A DNA stretch of 64,000 nucleotides from Paenibacillus caseinilyticus (GCF_027533645.1 NZ_JAQAGY010000017.1:62001-126000), one strand, 5' to 3'; counted from the first letter of the stretch, positions 33,442 to 42,090 are shown. The notes: a model not told the origin generated them from the sequence alone. Numbers and translations are program-made.

Positions 33442-34158
33442 CTACTGATTATTTGATCGTATGGAGGCCGCCATTGCCTCCAGTCCAGCCAGTAGGAGGT
33501 CTGCACCGAACTTAAAGTGACGATCCTTATCGACGCAAGCAGCAATATTCGGGGCTGCTTCTACGAGCCAAGGATACTCTTGCTTCGGAAGGCCGCCATA
33601 GAATTCCAGCAATTTAGCCCCCCACAATTGGCGTTCTTCTTCCGACCCTTGTATGTAACCATCTCCCGTAACAACCAACGAGACGACTTGATTCAGCAGA
33701 TGTTCAAAAATGAGGAACGCTTCTTGAGGCCCGAAGCCAGCGTTGCGAAGGATGCTAAGTGAGGTCTCGAAAATTCTGAGCCTGTTTGTCGAAGGCAGGG
33801 ACCGTCTGGACAGCAAGTATCTACCTGAGGGATGGATGAGTAACACCTGACGTAAAGCATAAAGTAACCCTCTAACCTGTTCCCGCCAATCCGTTTCCTT
33901 TACTGCCGAGGTATCGAAATGAGCCAGCATCTGTTCGGTCATGGCATCTAAAAGATCATCCTTGTTGTGTACGTGCCGATAGATGGCCATGGGTGTTACG
34001 CCCAAATCGTGGGATAATCGCCGAAAACTCACCGCATCGATTCCTTCCGTATCTGCAACATATAAGGCTAATCCCACGATTGCCTCTCGATTGAGGCGAA
34101 CAGGTTTCTTCCGGTTACGGCTATCTTCAGATGTTTGATCATTCTTATTATTGACCAC
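33442..34158 (-). CDS. TetR-family repressor (tetracycline-repressor-type C-domain)
   Basis: A 238-residue protein started by GTG at 34158 (GGGAGCG upstream). The N-terminal helix-turn-helix reads FRRLSHDLGVTPMAIYRHVHNKDDLLDAM, with the exact spacing of TetR class proteins, and the rest is an alpha-helical ligand domain like TetR_C (HLLNQVVSLVVTGDGYI). It is divergent from the serine hydrolase gene, and a GTATAC palindrome sits between that gene's -35 and -10 boxes. It should repress the hydrolase and probably itself, responding to an unknown small molecule. Confidence 0.9.
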   Translation of the reverse strand: MVNNKNDQTSEDSRNRKKPVRLNREAIVGLALYVADTEGIDAVSFRRLSHDLGVTPMAIYRHVHNKDDLLDAMTEQMLAHFDTSAVKETDWREQVRGLLYALRQVLLIHPSGRYLLSRRSLPSTNRLRIFETSLSILRNAGFGPQEAFLIFEHLLNQVVSLVVTGDGYIQGSEEERQLWGAKLLEFYGGLPKQEYPWLVEAAPNIAACVDKDRHFKFGADLLLAGLEAMAASIRSNNQ

Positions 34159-34212
34159 AATTCGACGCTCCCGAATTTTTAAAAATTACATACATAGTAT
34201 ACCACATTAAGG

Positions 34213-34262
34213 TTGACGGGTATACGCCGTATACATATAATGTGATGTGTACAGTGTATACA
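34213..34262 (+). promoter_or_regulatory. Promoter with embedded TetR-type operator
   Basis: TTGACG (34213-34218) and TATAAT (34236-34241) are separated by 17 bases, close to ideal. The spacer holds GTATACGCCGTATAC (34220-34234), a perfect 6-bp inverted repeat. A second palindrome TGTATACA is at 34255-34262, and AGTATACC lies at 34196-34203 on the TetR side. Binding at the spacer would block RNA polymerase. Confidence 0.85.
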
Positions 34263-34286
34263 AGGCTCGTGAGGAGGGCATATGCA

Positions 34287-35783
34287 TTGAGTAAATTCCG
34301 CACCATTCATCCATCGTCAAACCGTTTTAGAAGTAAAATCAACCGCAGATTTACTTTGCTTGTGATCGCAGCCTTGTTGGCACTATCCGCTTGCTCAGGG
34401 TTTATCCTTTATCAGCCATTAATGGTTGCTTCGGGATATACCAGTAAGGAAATCTGTTCCGGGACATTTGTCTCCAACCTTGATCCCGATCAGGTTTACG
34501 CCGACATGGTCAAGCCTGAAGGGGCTATTGGAACCATTAGCCGTTTGATTCACTTCAACGTTGACCGTAACAAGAGCGAAGTCGCAACGACAATCGCGGG
34601 ACTGTACAAAACTCAGGCGGTGTACAGCGAGGGTATCGGTTGCATGCTGGTGCATAGACCTGAAGATGCCGCTCTGAGTACATCCGCTGGTTATAATTCA
34701 CCAGTTGTCTCAACGAATTCACAGGCTCCCGAGATTGCGGGACCTGCTGTGGTTGAGCCTCGGAACGAACAACTTATCGCCGCACTCGACCGAGCTTTTG
34801 CAGAACGTGAGCAACCACCCTATATACGTACTCAAGCGGTCGTCGTAGTCAAAGACGGAAAGATCGTAGCCGAGCGTTATGCTTCTGGCATAGAAGTGGA
34901 TACCCCGTTATTGGGATTTTCCGCGACAAAATCGGTCACCAATGCACTGATCGGCATTCTGGTCCGGCAGGGAAAACTGAAAGTTGACCAATCCGCGCCG
35001 ATTGCAACTTGGAGTAATGAGAAGGATCCGCGCCATAGGATTACAATCGAAGAATTGTTGCGGCAAACAAGCGGCCTCGCTCTTAAACAAACCAGTTCAG
35101 GATTCGATCCTGCATCCAGAATGATCTTTCTCGAACGTGATATGGCGGGTTTTGCAGAGGAAGCAAAGTTAGTTGCGACGCCTGGAAGCCAGTGGGCTTA
35201 CACCGACGGCAACTACATACTTCTCTCGCGCATCATCCGCGACGCGGTTGGTGCTCGGACCTCGGATGTAAGGCAGTTTTCGCAGCGTGAACTTTTCGGC
35301 CCGATCGGCATGAAACACGTAACACTGGAGTTTGATGCGACCGGCACACCAAACGGTGCGATGTCTATGTTGGCATCCGCACGTGATTGGGCTCGTTTTG
35401 GGCTCTTGTACTTGAACGACGGCATGGCAGGTACAGACCGCATCCTACCGGAAGGGTGGGTTCAATTCTCGTCCTCACAGACGCTCGACACAGGTTATGG
35501 AGCCGGCTTTTGGATTAATCTTGCTACGAGTGGCAATGCGCCATATGGACTTCCATGGGGGATGCCCCATGTGCCGCGTGATGCATTTTTCGCCATGGGC
35601 AATATGGGGCAGCATGTGGTAATCGTACCATCACAGCGCCTAGTCGTAGTACGATTGGGCATGTCACATCACCCAGATGGTCTTATCGCCGGAGCCGACC
35701 GACTGGTATCCGATGTGATTGCCGCGTTTAAACACGAAAATGCCCATGTTTATGGTCAATTCGATCCATCGGGCTCTGAATGA
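34287..35783 (+). CDS. Serine hydrolase, beta-lactamase class C / esterase family, membrane or lipid anchored
   Basis: The frame is open from 34242, but that codon lies directly after the -10 box and would be upstream of the transcript. The TTG at 34287 is eight bases after GAGGAGGG, so it is the chosen start (498 residues). A hydrophobic segment at about 20-37 ends in LSAC, a possible lipobox. The beta-lactamase fold shows the SxxK motif at Ser212 (FSATKS), a Tyr motif in WAYTDGNY, and a GQH segment in place of KTG near the end. Members hydrolyse esters, D-amino peptides or lactams; the substrate is unknown. Expression is controlled by the divergent TetR protein. Confidence 0.8.
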   Translation: MSKFRTIHPSSNRFRSKINRRFTLLVIAALLALSACSGFILYQPLMVASGYTSKEICSGTFVSNLDPDQVYADMVKPEGAIGTISRLIHFNVDRNKSEVATTIAGLYKTQAVYSEGIGCMLVHRPEDAALSTSAGYNSPVVSTNSQAPEIAGPAVVEPRNEQLIAALDRAFAEREQPPYIRTQAVVVVKDGKIVAERYASGIEVDTPLLGFSATKSVTNALIGILVRQGKLKVDQSAPIATWSNEKDPRHRITIEELLRQTSGLALKQTSSGFDPASRMIFLERDMAGFAEEAKLVATPGSQWAYTDGNYILLSRIIRDAVGARTSDVRQFSQRELFGPIGMKHVTLEFDATGTPNGAMSMLASARDWARFGLLYLNDGMAGTDRILPEGWVQFSSSQTLDTGYGAGFWINLATSGNAPYGLPWGMPHVPRDAFFAMGNMGQHVVIVPSQRLVVVRLGMSHHPDGLIAGADRLVSDVIAAFKHENAHVYGQFDPSGSE

Positions 35784-35887
35784 ATAGCTAATGAACCGGA
35801 TGAATCCGGATTCGAGTTCCTTCCATGAGCATCAAAGCGGAGACATCCTTGCAGCAGTTCCACACGATCGTTCTCCGCTAGGACATT

Positions 35888-36436
35888 TTATACGTTCATT
35901 CCAAGCCCCGCCTCAGCCTCCACCACCGCAACGGCCCGAACTGGGGACCCGTCGCCACAAACGATGCGCAGAGGAAATCCGTAAAACATAAAGTCAGTTC
36001 CGCTGGGAAGGCGATCCAGACCCTGCAGCCCCGTATACGTCACAATTCCGATACCCAGCAACGCCCGCTCCAGCTCTTCAGATCATTCGCCGCCGACGAA
36101 CGGTGGTCGCAGAGCAGCGAGTCGGTCAAAACATTCCAGACCGACGGATTCGGCGAAAAACAGACCCCGGCCTTCCATCCAAGTCTGGTCTTCGATCCGT
36201 GCTACGCGCGATGCCCCGAAAAATCGCTCCAATGGCAGCTCATCCAATGTCGCGGCACCGGGGTGCATGTGCGAAGGCGCGTCCACGTGTGTTCCGGTAT
36301 GGCTGCCCATCGAAAGCTGCCGCAACTCCCAGTTGTGACACTCGTAAGTGTGCGCTACCTTGACTATTACCTCCGGATCGCCGGGATACACCGGCATGCC
36401 GTCCGCAATCGGCATCGACAAATCGATTACTCTCAC
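35888..36436 (-). pseudogene. Cyclase-family (kynurenine-formamidase-like) gene interrupted by an in-frame TGA
   Basis: The minus strand encodes a metal-dependent cyclase: VIDLSMPIADGMPVYPGDP at the N-terminus and the signature HTGTHVDAPSH. After GGE a TGA occurs at 36083-36085, yet the same frame continues with family-like sequence (SEELERALLGIGIVTYTGLQ, then GLDRLPSGTDFMFYGFPLRI) to a TAA at 35888-35890. The full frame would give about 182 residues, close to a normal cyclase. A TGG or CGA codon changed by one base would explain the stop. The truncated 117-residue product lacks the C-terminal strands. No special decoding signal was seen. Confidence 0.85.
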
Positions 36437-36566
36437 TCAGGCGCCTCCTTTCCTGCAAGCTATTATCCAAATTTCACTTCTGTTTGACCACCCGAGAATT
36501 TTGGGGCCGGAGCCCAGCCGGGTACGTCACTTAACGTATGGCGCTTGGGCCCCGCACAAGAAGCGC

Positions 36567-36995
36567 TCAGACTGGCGGCTCCCCCCGCCCGCATCTCGCC
36601 TGCGGCGACTGGGGATCGAGCTGCATGAATTCGATCCGGTTGCCGTCGGGGTCGCGGACCCAACACTGCCAATTGAGGTCCTTGCCCTTCTGGGGTTCGA
36701 CATCCAGGGGTACGCCGCTGCTGCGCAGATGGGAGGCGGTTTCTTCGATGCTGTCGACCTCCAGGCAGAGGTGGGAGAAGCCGATGGGGCGACTGACACG
36801 CTCCGGGCGGTTCTTCCCGCCGTAGAATAGCTCAATGAATTGCAGTCCAGCTACCTGAAGATAGACGATCCACGGCTCGTCTAGATCGTTATGAATCTCG
36901 AAGGATTGGGTGAAGCCGAGAATATCGCAGTAGAAGTGCAGGGATTGCTCCATGTTGGAGACATCGAAGGCAAGATGGCCGATTCCTTTGATCAC
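36567..36995 (-). CDS. VOC-superfamily (glyoxalase/dioxygenase-like) protein
   Basis: A 142-residue protein from GTG at 36995 (AAGGAG nine bases before). Two beta-alpha-beta units are visible: GIGHLAFDVSNMEQSLHFYC with the first metal histidine and QFIELF, then GFSHLCLEVDSIEETASHL with the second histidine and DPDGNRIEFMQL with a terminal glutamate. This His/Glu set matches metal-binding glyoxalase or fosfomycin-resistance-type enzymes; the exact reaction is unknown. It stands next to the broken cyclase gene on the same strand, and the two may once have formed a catabolic pair. Confidence 0.82.
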   Translation of the reverse strand: MIKGIGHLAFDVSNMEQSLHFYCDILGFTQSFEIHNDLDEPWIVYLQVAGLQFIELFYGGKNRPERVSRPIGFSHLCLEVDSIEETASHLRSSGVPLDVEPQKGKDLNWQCWVRDPDGNRIEFMQLDPQSPQARCGRGEPPV

Positions 36996-37264
36996 CGGGG
37001 CACGCTCCTTAAGGGATGGGATAAATGCTGCTGGCTGCTTTACTTATGTAAGCCCTTTCCTGGTTTTGAATTCAGCTTACCTCATCGTGGAGCCCCCTGC
37101 AATAACGGAGGGCTGGATCCCCGCAATCGTGACGGATCGATGAAGCCTCTGGAATAAATTCGGAGACCGTTGTACAATAAGGGGGCGCGAACCTGCGTTC
37201 GCCGCCAGTCGCCGTCCATCATCCCAAAGCTATGTCCACACCCGAGAAGGAACAGGGGGATCCT

Positions 37265-38386
37265 ATGATGCCGTTCGTCTTCCAGGCCGCTGTCTATCCC
37301 GAACGTCCCGGCTGTTATCTCATGAAGAATGAAGCGGGCCGTATCCTGTATGTCGGCAAGTCCAAAAATTTGCGGAGCCGCCTGCGCTCCTATTTTCAGA
37401 CCAAACATAAGCGCAAGCGCCTGCGCCAGCTCGTCGAGGAGATCGCTTCGATCGAAGTCATGCTCGTCAACAACGAGGCGGAGAGCCTGCTGCTCGAGAA
37501 TAATCTCATCAAGATCCACAAGCCGCCGTTCAACCGCGCACTGAAGAAGGACAACTCAGGCTACGCCTATCTGCACCTAACGTCGGAGCGGCTGCCGCGG
37601 CTGGCGGTCTACTACCGCGACCGCCGTCCCGCCGCCATCCGGGCTGCATCGGCTGGGGCCGCAGAGAAGAAGGAGGCGGCGCCGGACAAGGAACAACGGT
37701 TCGGCCGGTACCGCAGCTCCCGGTTCCGCAATGCGGTCATGGAATTCGTGACCGACCATTACCGGCTGCGCACCTGTACGACGATGCCGAAGCGCGTCTG
37801 CCTGCTCTATCATATCGGCCGCTGCAGCGGCGTCTGCGAAGGGAAGATCTCCGAGGAGGCGTACCGGGAGACGGCCCGTCAGGCCGCCGAGCTGCTCCTG
37901 CGCCACGGGGACGATCTGCTCGCCGCGATGTACGGCAAGATGGAGTATTACGCGGAGCGCCTGCAGTTCGAGGAAGCCGCTTCCATGCTGCGGCATATCC
38001 GGGTGTTGGAGCAGATGCCCGCGAAGCAGATCGTCGACCGGGAGGCCCTGGTCGACCAGGACGTGCTCTACTTCGGCGAAGAGCGGGTGCTCGTCGCCAA
38101 GGTGCAGGAGGGCATGCTGCGGGACTTCGATCTGCTCACCCTGGATACCGGAGCAGGGGATACGGCTTGCGACCGGTTCCTCGTCTCCCGTTATACCGCG
38201 GAACGCCCGCACGAGCTGATCGTCAACCGGGTGGCCGATCCCCGTATGGTGCGGTCTCTGCTTCACCGAGGAGGAGGCCCCCCCGTCAAGATTACGCAGC
38301 CGAAGCGGGGGCTGAAGTACGAGCTGCTCCAGCTGTGCCGGGAGAATTACGAATACCGCTTGCAGCGGGAGCTGCAGGGGTGTTAG
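37265..38386 (+). CDS. UvrC-like GIY-YIG nuclease lacking the C-terminal endonuclease half
   Basis: From the ATG at 37265 (AGGGGG five bases before) the protein has 373 residues against about 600 for UvrC. It contains the N-terminal GIY-YIG domain (GCYLMKNEAGRILYVGKS, then EAESLLLENNLIKIHKPPFN), four cysteines spaced C-x7-C-x7-C-x3-C (RTCTTMPKRVCLLYHIGRCS then GVC) like the UvrC metal-cluster cysteines, and a UvrB-interaction UVR motif (LQFEEAASMLRHIRVLEQM). The RNase-H-like and HhH domains that make the 5' cut are missing. The ending shows no sign of a frameshift, so it may be an extra 3'-incising factor, as Cho is in E. coli. Confidence 0.85.
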   Translation: MMPFVFQAAVYPERPGCYLMKNEAGRILYVGKSKNLRSRLRSYFQTKHKRKRLRQLVEEIASIEVMLVNNEAESLLLENNLIKIHKPPFNRALKKDNSGYAYLHLTSERLPRLAVYYRDRRPAAIRAASAGAAEKKEAAPDKEQRFGRYRSSRFRNAVMEFVTDHYRLRTCTTMPKRVCLLYHIGRCSGVCEGKISEEAYRETARQAAELLLRHGDDLLAAMYGKMEYYAERLQFEEAASMLRHIRVLEQMPAKQIVDREALVDQDVLYFGEERVLVAKVQEGMLRDFDLLTLDTGAGDTACDRFLVSRYTAERPHELIVNRVADPRMVRSLLHRGGGPPVKITQPKRGLKYELLQLCRENYEYRLQRELQGC

Positions 38387-38454
38387 CCGGCTTGGCACCA
38401 GGGCGAAATGTTCACAGGTTTGCCATAAGGTTACAGCTATCATATCGCGTATCT

Positions 38455-38475
38455 CGGCCTTCGGGCCGTTTTTTT
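38455..38475 (+). terminator. Terminator after the UvrC-like gene
   Basis: CGGCC TTC GGGCCG-type short GC hairpin followed by a run of seven T. Confidence 0.85.
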
Positions 38476-38662
38476 AGGGGCATAAGCTGGCCCCGGGGAA
38501 GCCGAATATGTCTGCAGCGCTAGGGCATAGGCTGCTTTCTGCCTGCTTGTCCTCCAGGCTCCCCGGCCTATACAATAGAGGGGCAGCCATCAGGTGCCTG
38601 AGCATAGACCGGTTTTTGCTTAAGCAGGCAGCCATTCTACCTTGAAAGAGAGGTCTTCCATC

Positions 38663-39271
38663 GTGATCTACGGACGTGACGTAACGAGAAAAGTAATCTG
38701 CATCGGCCCGAATTTCCGGTCGTTCCGGCAAGAAAAAGGGATCGTCAGCGATGAGGAGCTGTCCCTGTCGCTGAAATCCCCCGAGAGCTTAACGTTCAGT
38801 GATACGGTCCACGTGTCCCGGGAGATGGGGACGTTCGTTTGTGAGGTGGAGATGGCCGTGATCATCGGGCAGGATGCCAAACAGATCAGCGAGGCGGAGG
38901 CCGCGTCGGTCATCGCCGGCTATGCCATCGCCAATGACATGACGGCGGTCGACCACTTCGGGGACGGGCGGTTCAAGATGTACGACGAGATGACCCCGAT
39001 CGGGACGCTGGTACAGCTCACGGACCCGTCCGACGTTCATCTTGAACTGTGGGTGAACGAGGAGCGGATCCAGCAGGGGCATACGTCGGAGATGCTGTTT
39101 GCACCTCTGTGGCAGGTGGCCCACCTGTCGCGGATTATGACGCTGCGCCGGGGGGATGTCATCTTGTCCGGCACGCCGGCCAACCCGAGCGTCTGTCAGG
39201 CGGGAGACCGGGTCGAGCTGCGGAGTCCCGAGCTCGGCATCCTCCGTCATACGATTGCCTTGAAGCCTTGA
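38663..39271 (+). CDS. Fumarylacetoacetate hydrolase (FAH) family protein
   Basis: The GTG at 38663 is nine bases after AGAGAGG; a TTG at 38642 is also possible. The 202-residue cytoplasmic protein has the FAH fold signs: KVICIGPNF, the metal ligands in FVCEVEMAVIIG (Glu-x-Glu) and ANDMTAVD, and RRGDVILSGTPA. Family members act as hydratases, decarboxylases or acylpyruvases on beta-keto acids. The substrate cannot be named. It is flanked by terminators, so it is transcribed alone. Confidence 0.85.
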   Translation: MIYGRDVTRKVICIGPNFRSFRQEKGIVSDEELSLSLKSPESLTFSDTVHVSREMGTFVCEVEMAVIIGQDAKQISEAEAASVIAGYAIANDMTAVDHFGDGRFKMYDEMTPIGTLVQLTDPSDVHLELWVNEERIQQGHTSEMLFAPLWQVAHLSRIMTLRRGDVILSGTPANPSVCQAGDRVELRSPELGILRHTIALKP

Positions 39272-39288
39272 GCATTCAAGGCTTTTTT
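39265..39288 (+). terminator. Terminator overlapping the FAH-protein stop codon
   Basis: GCCTTGA and TCAAGGC pair around GCAT, then TTTTTT. The left arm includes the TGA stop. Confidence 0.9.
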
Positions 39289-39327
39289 CTTTAATAATGA
39301 ATTGACCGATGTATAAAAAAAGTCATC

Positions 39328-40275
39328 CTACCACTTCAGCATGCCGCCGTCTGTCCGTTTCACACCGCGGATCTTACCGAGATCCTCCGTCAGCCGGAGG
39401 GCGGCCAGATCCTTCATCTTGGCTTCGACCATGACGTCGATCCGCTCCATCCCCGCTTCGCGGCAGCCCCGCAGGAAGGCCGCCAGCGGCTCCGGCTCGA
39501 TGTAATCGGCATGGGAGCGGAAGTCTTTCTCGTCCTTCGGGGAAGAGACATGAATCTTCATCGGCCGATCCCCCCACGTGGCACGGATTCTCGGAAGCAC
39601 GTCCAGCGGCTCCGTGCCGGAAGGGTTGCACCAGTCATGGTGGAGATCGAGCATCATCGGCCGGCCCAGCCGCTCGCAGACGTCGAGCGTCTCGAGCAGG
39701 GTATACGTTTTGTCGTCGTTCTCGAAGGTCATTCGCGCGGCTATAGGGGCCGGGACTTCGGGGAATTTGTCGTACAGCCGCTGGGTAGCGGAAGCCTTGT
39801 CCCCGTATACGCCGCCGACATGGATATTGATGACCGCCGCATCGTCCAGGCCCATGCCGTCCAGAATCGCCGCGTGATATTCGAGGTCGCGGATGGCCGC
39901 CTCCACGACGGAGTCCCTGCCGTTGAGCAGGGTGAACTGGTTCGGGTGCATGGAGAGGCGGATGTCATGACGGCGGGCGAATTCGCCGAGCTCTGCGAGC
40001 TGCCGCTTGTACACCTGTGCCACGTCGATCAGGACATCCGGGTGGGTGGCCAGCGGAATCAGGGACGAGGAGAGACGGAAGAGGCGGATGCCGTGCGCCG
40101 CATTGTAGTAGAGAATGCGCCGAGCCGCTTCGAGATTCTTGCGGCCGACCTCGATCGCCCTCCGCATCGCCTCTTCGCGGGGACGCTGGGAGAACAATTT
40201 GTAGGTGAAGGTGGAACTGGGCGTATTGTTGAAGAGGGCCAGCGCCATCGAGACGTAGCCGATCCGGATCTCCAT
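39328..40275 (-). CDS. uvsE: UV damage endonuclease UvsE/UVDE
   Basis: A 315-residue TIM-barrel enzyme that nicks DNA 5' to UV photoproducts, an alternative to UvrABC. Family features are RIGYVSMALAL at the start, RLFRLSSSLIPLATH, SMHPNQFTLLN with metal histidine and glutamine, NIHVGGVYGDK, ENDDKTYTLLE, MLDLHHDWCNP and HVSSPKDEK. These provide the manganese ligands. Length is normal and the start has AAGGAGCACCCTC. It is close to the UvrC-like gene, giving a small DNA-repair neighbourhood, though in opposite orientation. Confidence 0.94.
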   Translation of the reverse strand: MEIRIGYVSMALALFNNTPSSTFTYKLFSQRPREEAMRRAIEVGRKNLEAARRILYYNAAHGIRLFRLSSSLIPLATHPDVLIDVAQVYKRQLAELGEFARRHDIRLSMHPNQFTLLNGRDSVVEAAIRDLEYHAAILDGMGLDDAAVINIHVGGVYGDKASATQRLYDKFPEVPAPIAARMTFENDDKTYTLLETLDVCERLGRPMMLDLHHDWCNPSGTEPLDVLPRIRATWGDRPMKIHVSSPKDEKDFRSHADYIEPEPLAAFLRGCREAGMERIDVMVEAKMKDLAALRLTEDLGKIRGVKRTDGGMLKW

Positions 40276-40655
40276 GAGGGTGCTCCTTCCGCTCGGGTAT
40301 GCGTTCGTTCTCTAGTCAATTAACCCCAATGTAATTTAACCCAAAACGACTTGGTTCACCCGCGCCGGCCCTTGTGATTAAGTGAAGCATGACGGAGGTC
40401 GCGCGCACAGCGAACCTCACGCTGAATGGGGTGCGCGTGCGCCTGCGGCGGACGGACCGCCGCTGGGACGAGGCGCCGCTCCACGCGGTCCGGCGCAGCC
40501 TGTCCGCCCACGTCTGCCGCAGGGATGGAAGGCCCGCTGGACGCATCCGCGGGGGTGAACGTCCGCAGGCGGTTCTGTTCCTGGCTCCAAGCAGGTTCGA
40601 TCGTCCGGCGCGCGTGTAATAAAGATTACGGAATTCATGAGAGGGAGGGACAGGC
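40276..40655. other. Intergenic region with no supported gene
   Basis: About 380 bases between divergent uvsE and ykvA. Overlapping frames on both strands lack binding sites and family features. It presumably carries both promoters. Confidence 0.5.
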
Positions 40656-41093
40656 ATGGAATCTACGACAAAGATAGGGTTAAGCGAGGAACAGCAGAAA
40701 GCGATCGGGGAGAACATGACGAAGTACGAGAAGCACTACTCGGAGGAGGGCTTCTGGGCCAAAATCGCTAAATACGCGAAGCTCGCCGGTGAGGCCGTCG
40801 TGCATGCCGGACTGCTGCTGTTCTATGCCCTGAAGAGCCCGAAGACGCCGACCCGGGCGAAGATGCAGATCTATGGGGCGCTCGGTTATCTGATTCTGCC
40901 GGTCGACCTTATTCCGGACTTTATTCTCGGCATGGGGTTCCTGGATGACTGGGGCGCGCTTGCGCTGGCCGTCAAATCGGTAAGCTCGGCGATCGATGAC
41001 GAGGTGAAGCGCCAAGCGAAGGAGAAGGTCGAGGAACTGTTCGGCGGCGATACCGAGGAAGGGGCGGGGCAGCCCAAGAGCACCCTTTCCTAA
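40656..41093 (+). CDS. ykvA: YkvA-family (DUF1232) protein
   Basis: The 145-residue protein contains the DUF1232 motif LILPVDLIPDF followed by GFLDDWGALALAV, within a short hydrophobic hairpin at about 80-110. The rest is charged and helical. YkvA-type proteins are common and of unknown function; a membrane-associated role is suggested by the motif. The start follows GAGAGGGAGGGACAGGC. A terminator closes the gene. Confidence 0.88.
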   Translation: MESTTKIGLSEEQQKAIGENMTKYEKHYSEEGFWAKIAKYAKLAGEAVVHAGLLLFYALKSPKTPTRAKMQIYGALGYLILPVDLIPDFILGMGFLDDWGALALAVKSVSSAIDDEVKRQAKEKVEELFGGDTEEGAGQPKSTLS

Positions 41094-41204
41094 AGCTGAG
41101 CCTGCGTAGACGCAGCTAGCGCATCTCCCGCGCGGGGACTTTCCTGCCCGGGTGTGGATGGGGATCGAGCCTTGGCGAGATAATAAATTCTTATCTATCA
41201 AAAA

Positions 41205-41236
41205 AGAGCACGCAGCCCTCGGGCCGGTGCTCTTTT
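41205..41236 (+). terminator. Terminator of ykvA
   Basis: AGAGCAC and GTGCTCT arms, followed by TTTTATAT. Confidence 0.85.
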
Positions 41237-41379
41237 ATATATAGGGAGTGGATGGAGGCTGCTCGTTTCCGGTTATTCCACCGGACGCTCACCGGCATCT
41301 CCCTTTATGGCCTGACAGGGATACGGGTTCCGGCGCTGCGAGGGCGGGCGGGAGCCCGTCCGGCAGGGGGGCCGACCCG

Positions 41380-41586
41380 TTATTTCTTCGAATTCGTAAA
41401 ATGATTGACCAGGATGGGAAGCATCTTCGTATTCTGGACCATGGCTGAACTGCATATCGGACAATAGGGCTGTTCTTCGAATGCGAAGTTATCCCGCATC
41501 CAGCTGTTGCATCCTTCTTTGCTGCAGGTCCAGACAGGCGTCTCTTCTTGTGGGGCCGGTTCCATGGTTCGCTTGGAAAAATACAT
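41380..41586 (-). CDS. ydjO: YdjO-family cold-inducible small protein
   Basis: A 68-residue protein beginning MYFSKRTMEPAPQEETPVWT, with two CxxxxC/CxxC pairs (CSKEGCNSWMRDNFAF and YCPICSSAMV) that should bind zinc. The pattern CNxWMRDNFAF matches YdjO of B. subtilis, a cold-induced protein. A good binding site (GGAGGGACATTAC) precedes the ATG. It follows the csp gene on the same strand after a hairpin, so read-through may join them. Confidence 0.85.
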   Translation of the reverse strand: MYFSKRTMEPAPQEETPVWTCSKEGCNSWMRDNFAFEEQPYCPICSSAMVQNTKMLPILVNHFTNSKK

Positions 41587-41634
41587 GTAATGTCCCTCCG
41601 TGGTATCGTGTATTCGAATCGAATGTCAATCGAA

Positions 41635-41662
41635 AAGAACTGTCCGGACGGACAGTTCTTTT
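41635..41662 (-). terminator. Hairpin between csp and ydjO
   Basis: AAGAACTGTCC and GGACAGTTCTT pair perfectly around a GGAC loop, with A/T runs on both sides. It may end most csp transcripts and let some continue into ydjO. Confidence 0.75.
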
Positions 41663-41675
41663 ATAGAAGCGGCGA

Positions 41676-41876
41676 TTACAGCTTAACGACGTTCTCGGCT
41701 TGCGGTCCGCGGTTGCCTTGAACCACATCGAACTGTACGCGCTGGCCTTCATCAAGGGACTTGAAGCCATCGCCTTGAATGGCGCTGAAGTGGACGAATA
41801 CGTCTTTGCCGCCTTCCACTTCGATGAAACCAAAGCCTTTTTCTGCATTAAACCATTTCACTGTTCCTGTTTCCAT
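41676..41876 (-). CDS. cspB: Cold-shock protein CspB type
   Basis: A 66-residue five-strand beta-barrel with both RNA-binding motifs: RNP1-like KGFGFIEV and RNP2-like VFVHFSAI. It binds single-stranded RNA and DNA and keeps mRNA open at low temperature. The ATG at 41876 lies 11 bases after GGAGG; extra codons upstream are not CSP-like. The likely promoter at 42021-42049 gives a leader of about 138 bases, as is usual for cold-shock mRNAs. Symbol is chosen for the family; several paralogues may exist. Confidence 0.93.
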   Translation of the reverse strand: METGTVKWFNAEKGFGFIEVEGGKDVFVHFSAIQGDGFKSLDEGQRVQFDVVQGNRGPQAENVVKL

Positions 41877-42020
41877 AAACGTTACAACCTCCACCGTTTT
41901 CCTTAATGTACGTATACAGCTCGAAGCCAAAAAAATCCACATCGCATAACGGGCAGCATGTATGTGATGTCATTACCCATTACTCTATGTAGATTCTCCG
42001 CTTCTTATACACGATACTTT

Positions 42021-42049
42021 ATTATACCAGATCCTTAATCTGGAAACAA
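42021..42049 (-). promoter_or_regulatory. Promoter of csp with palindromic spacer
   Basis: On the minus strand TTGTTT, 17 bases, then perfect TATAAT. The whole 17-base spacer, CCAGATCCTTAATCTGG on the plus strand, is an inverted repeat (CCAGAT/ATCTGG around five bases), a possible operator. Confidence 0.75.
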
Positions 42050-42061
42050 TAAGTGTAAAGA

Positions 42062-42090
42062 TTGACTCGACTACATATTCCCTGTAAAGT
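42062..42090 (+). promoter_or_regulatory. Promoter of the acyl-ACP desaturase gene
   Basis: TTGACT, a 17-base spacer and TAAAGT precede the gene by 23 bases. It is divergent from the csp promoter, whose -35 box is only 12 bases away. Confidence 0.65.

Noticed and set aside
35791..35991. Short plus-strand frame after the serine hydrolase
   Set aside because: It lies opposite the end of the broken cyclase gene, whose family sequence explains these bases.
40389..40619. 76-codon frame between uvsE and ykvA
   Set aside because: No good binding site, Arg-rich high-GC composition and no family resemblance.
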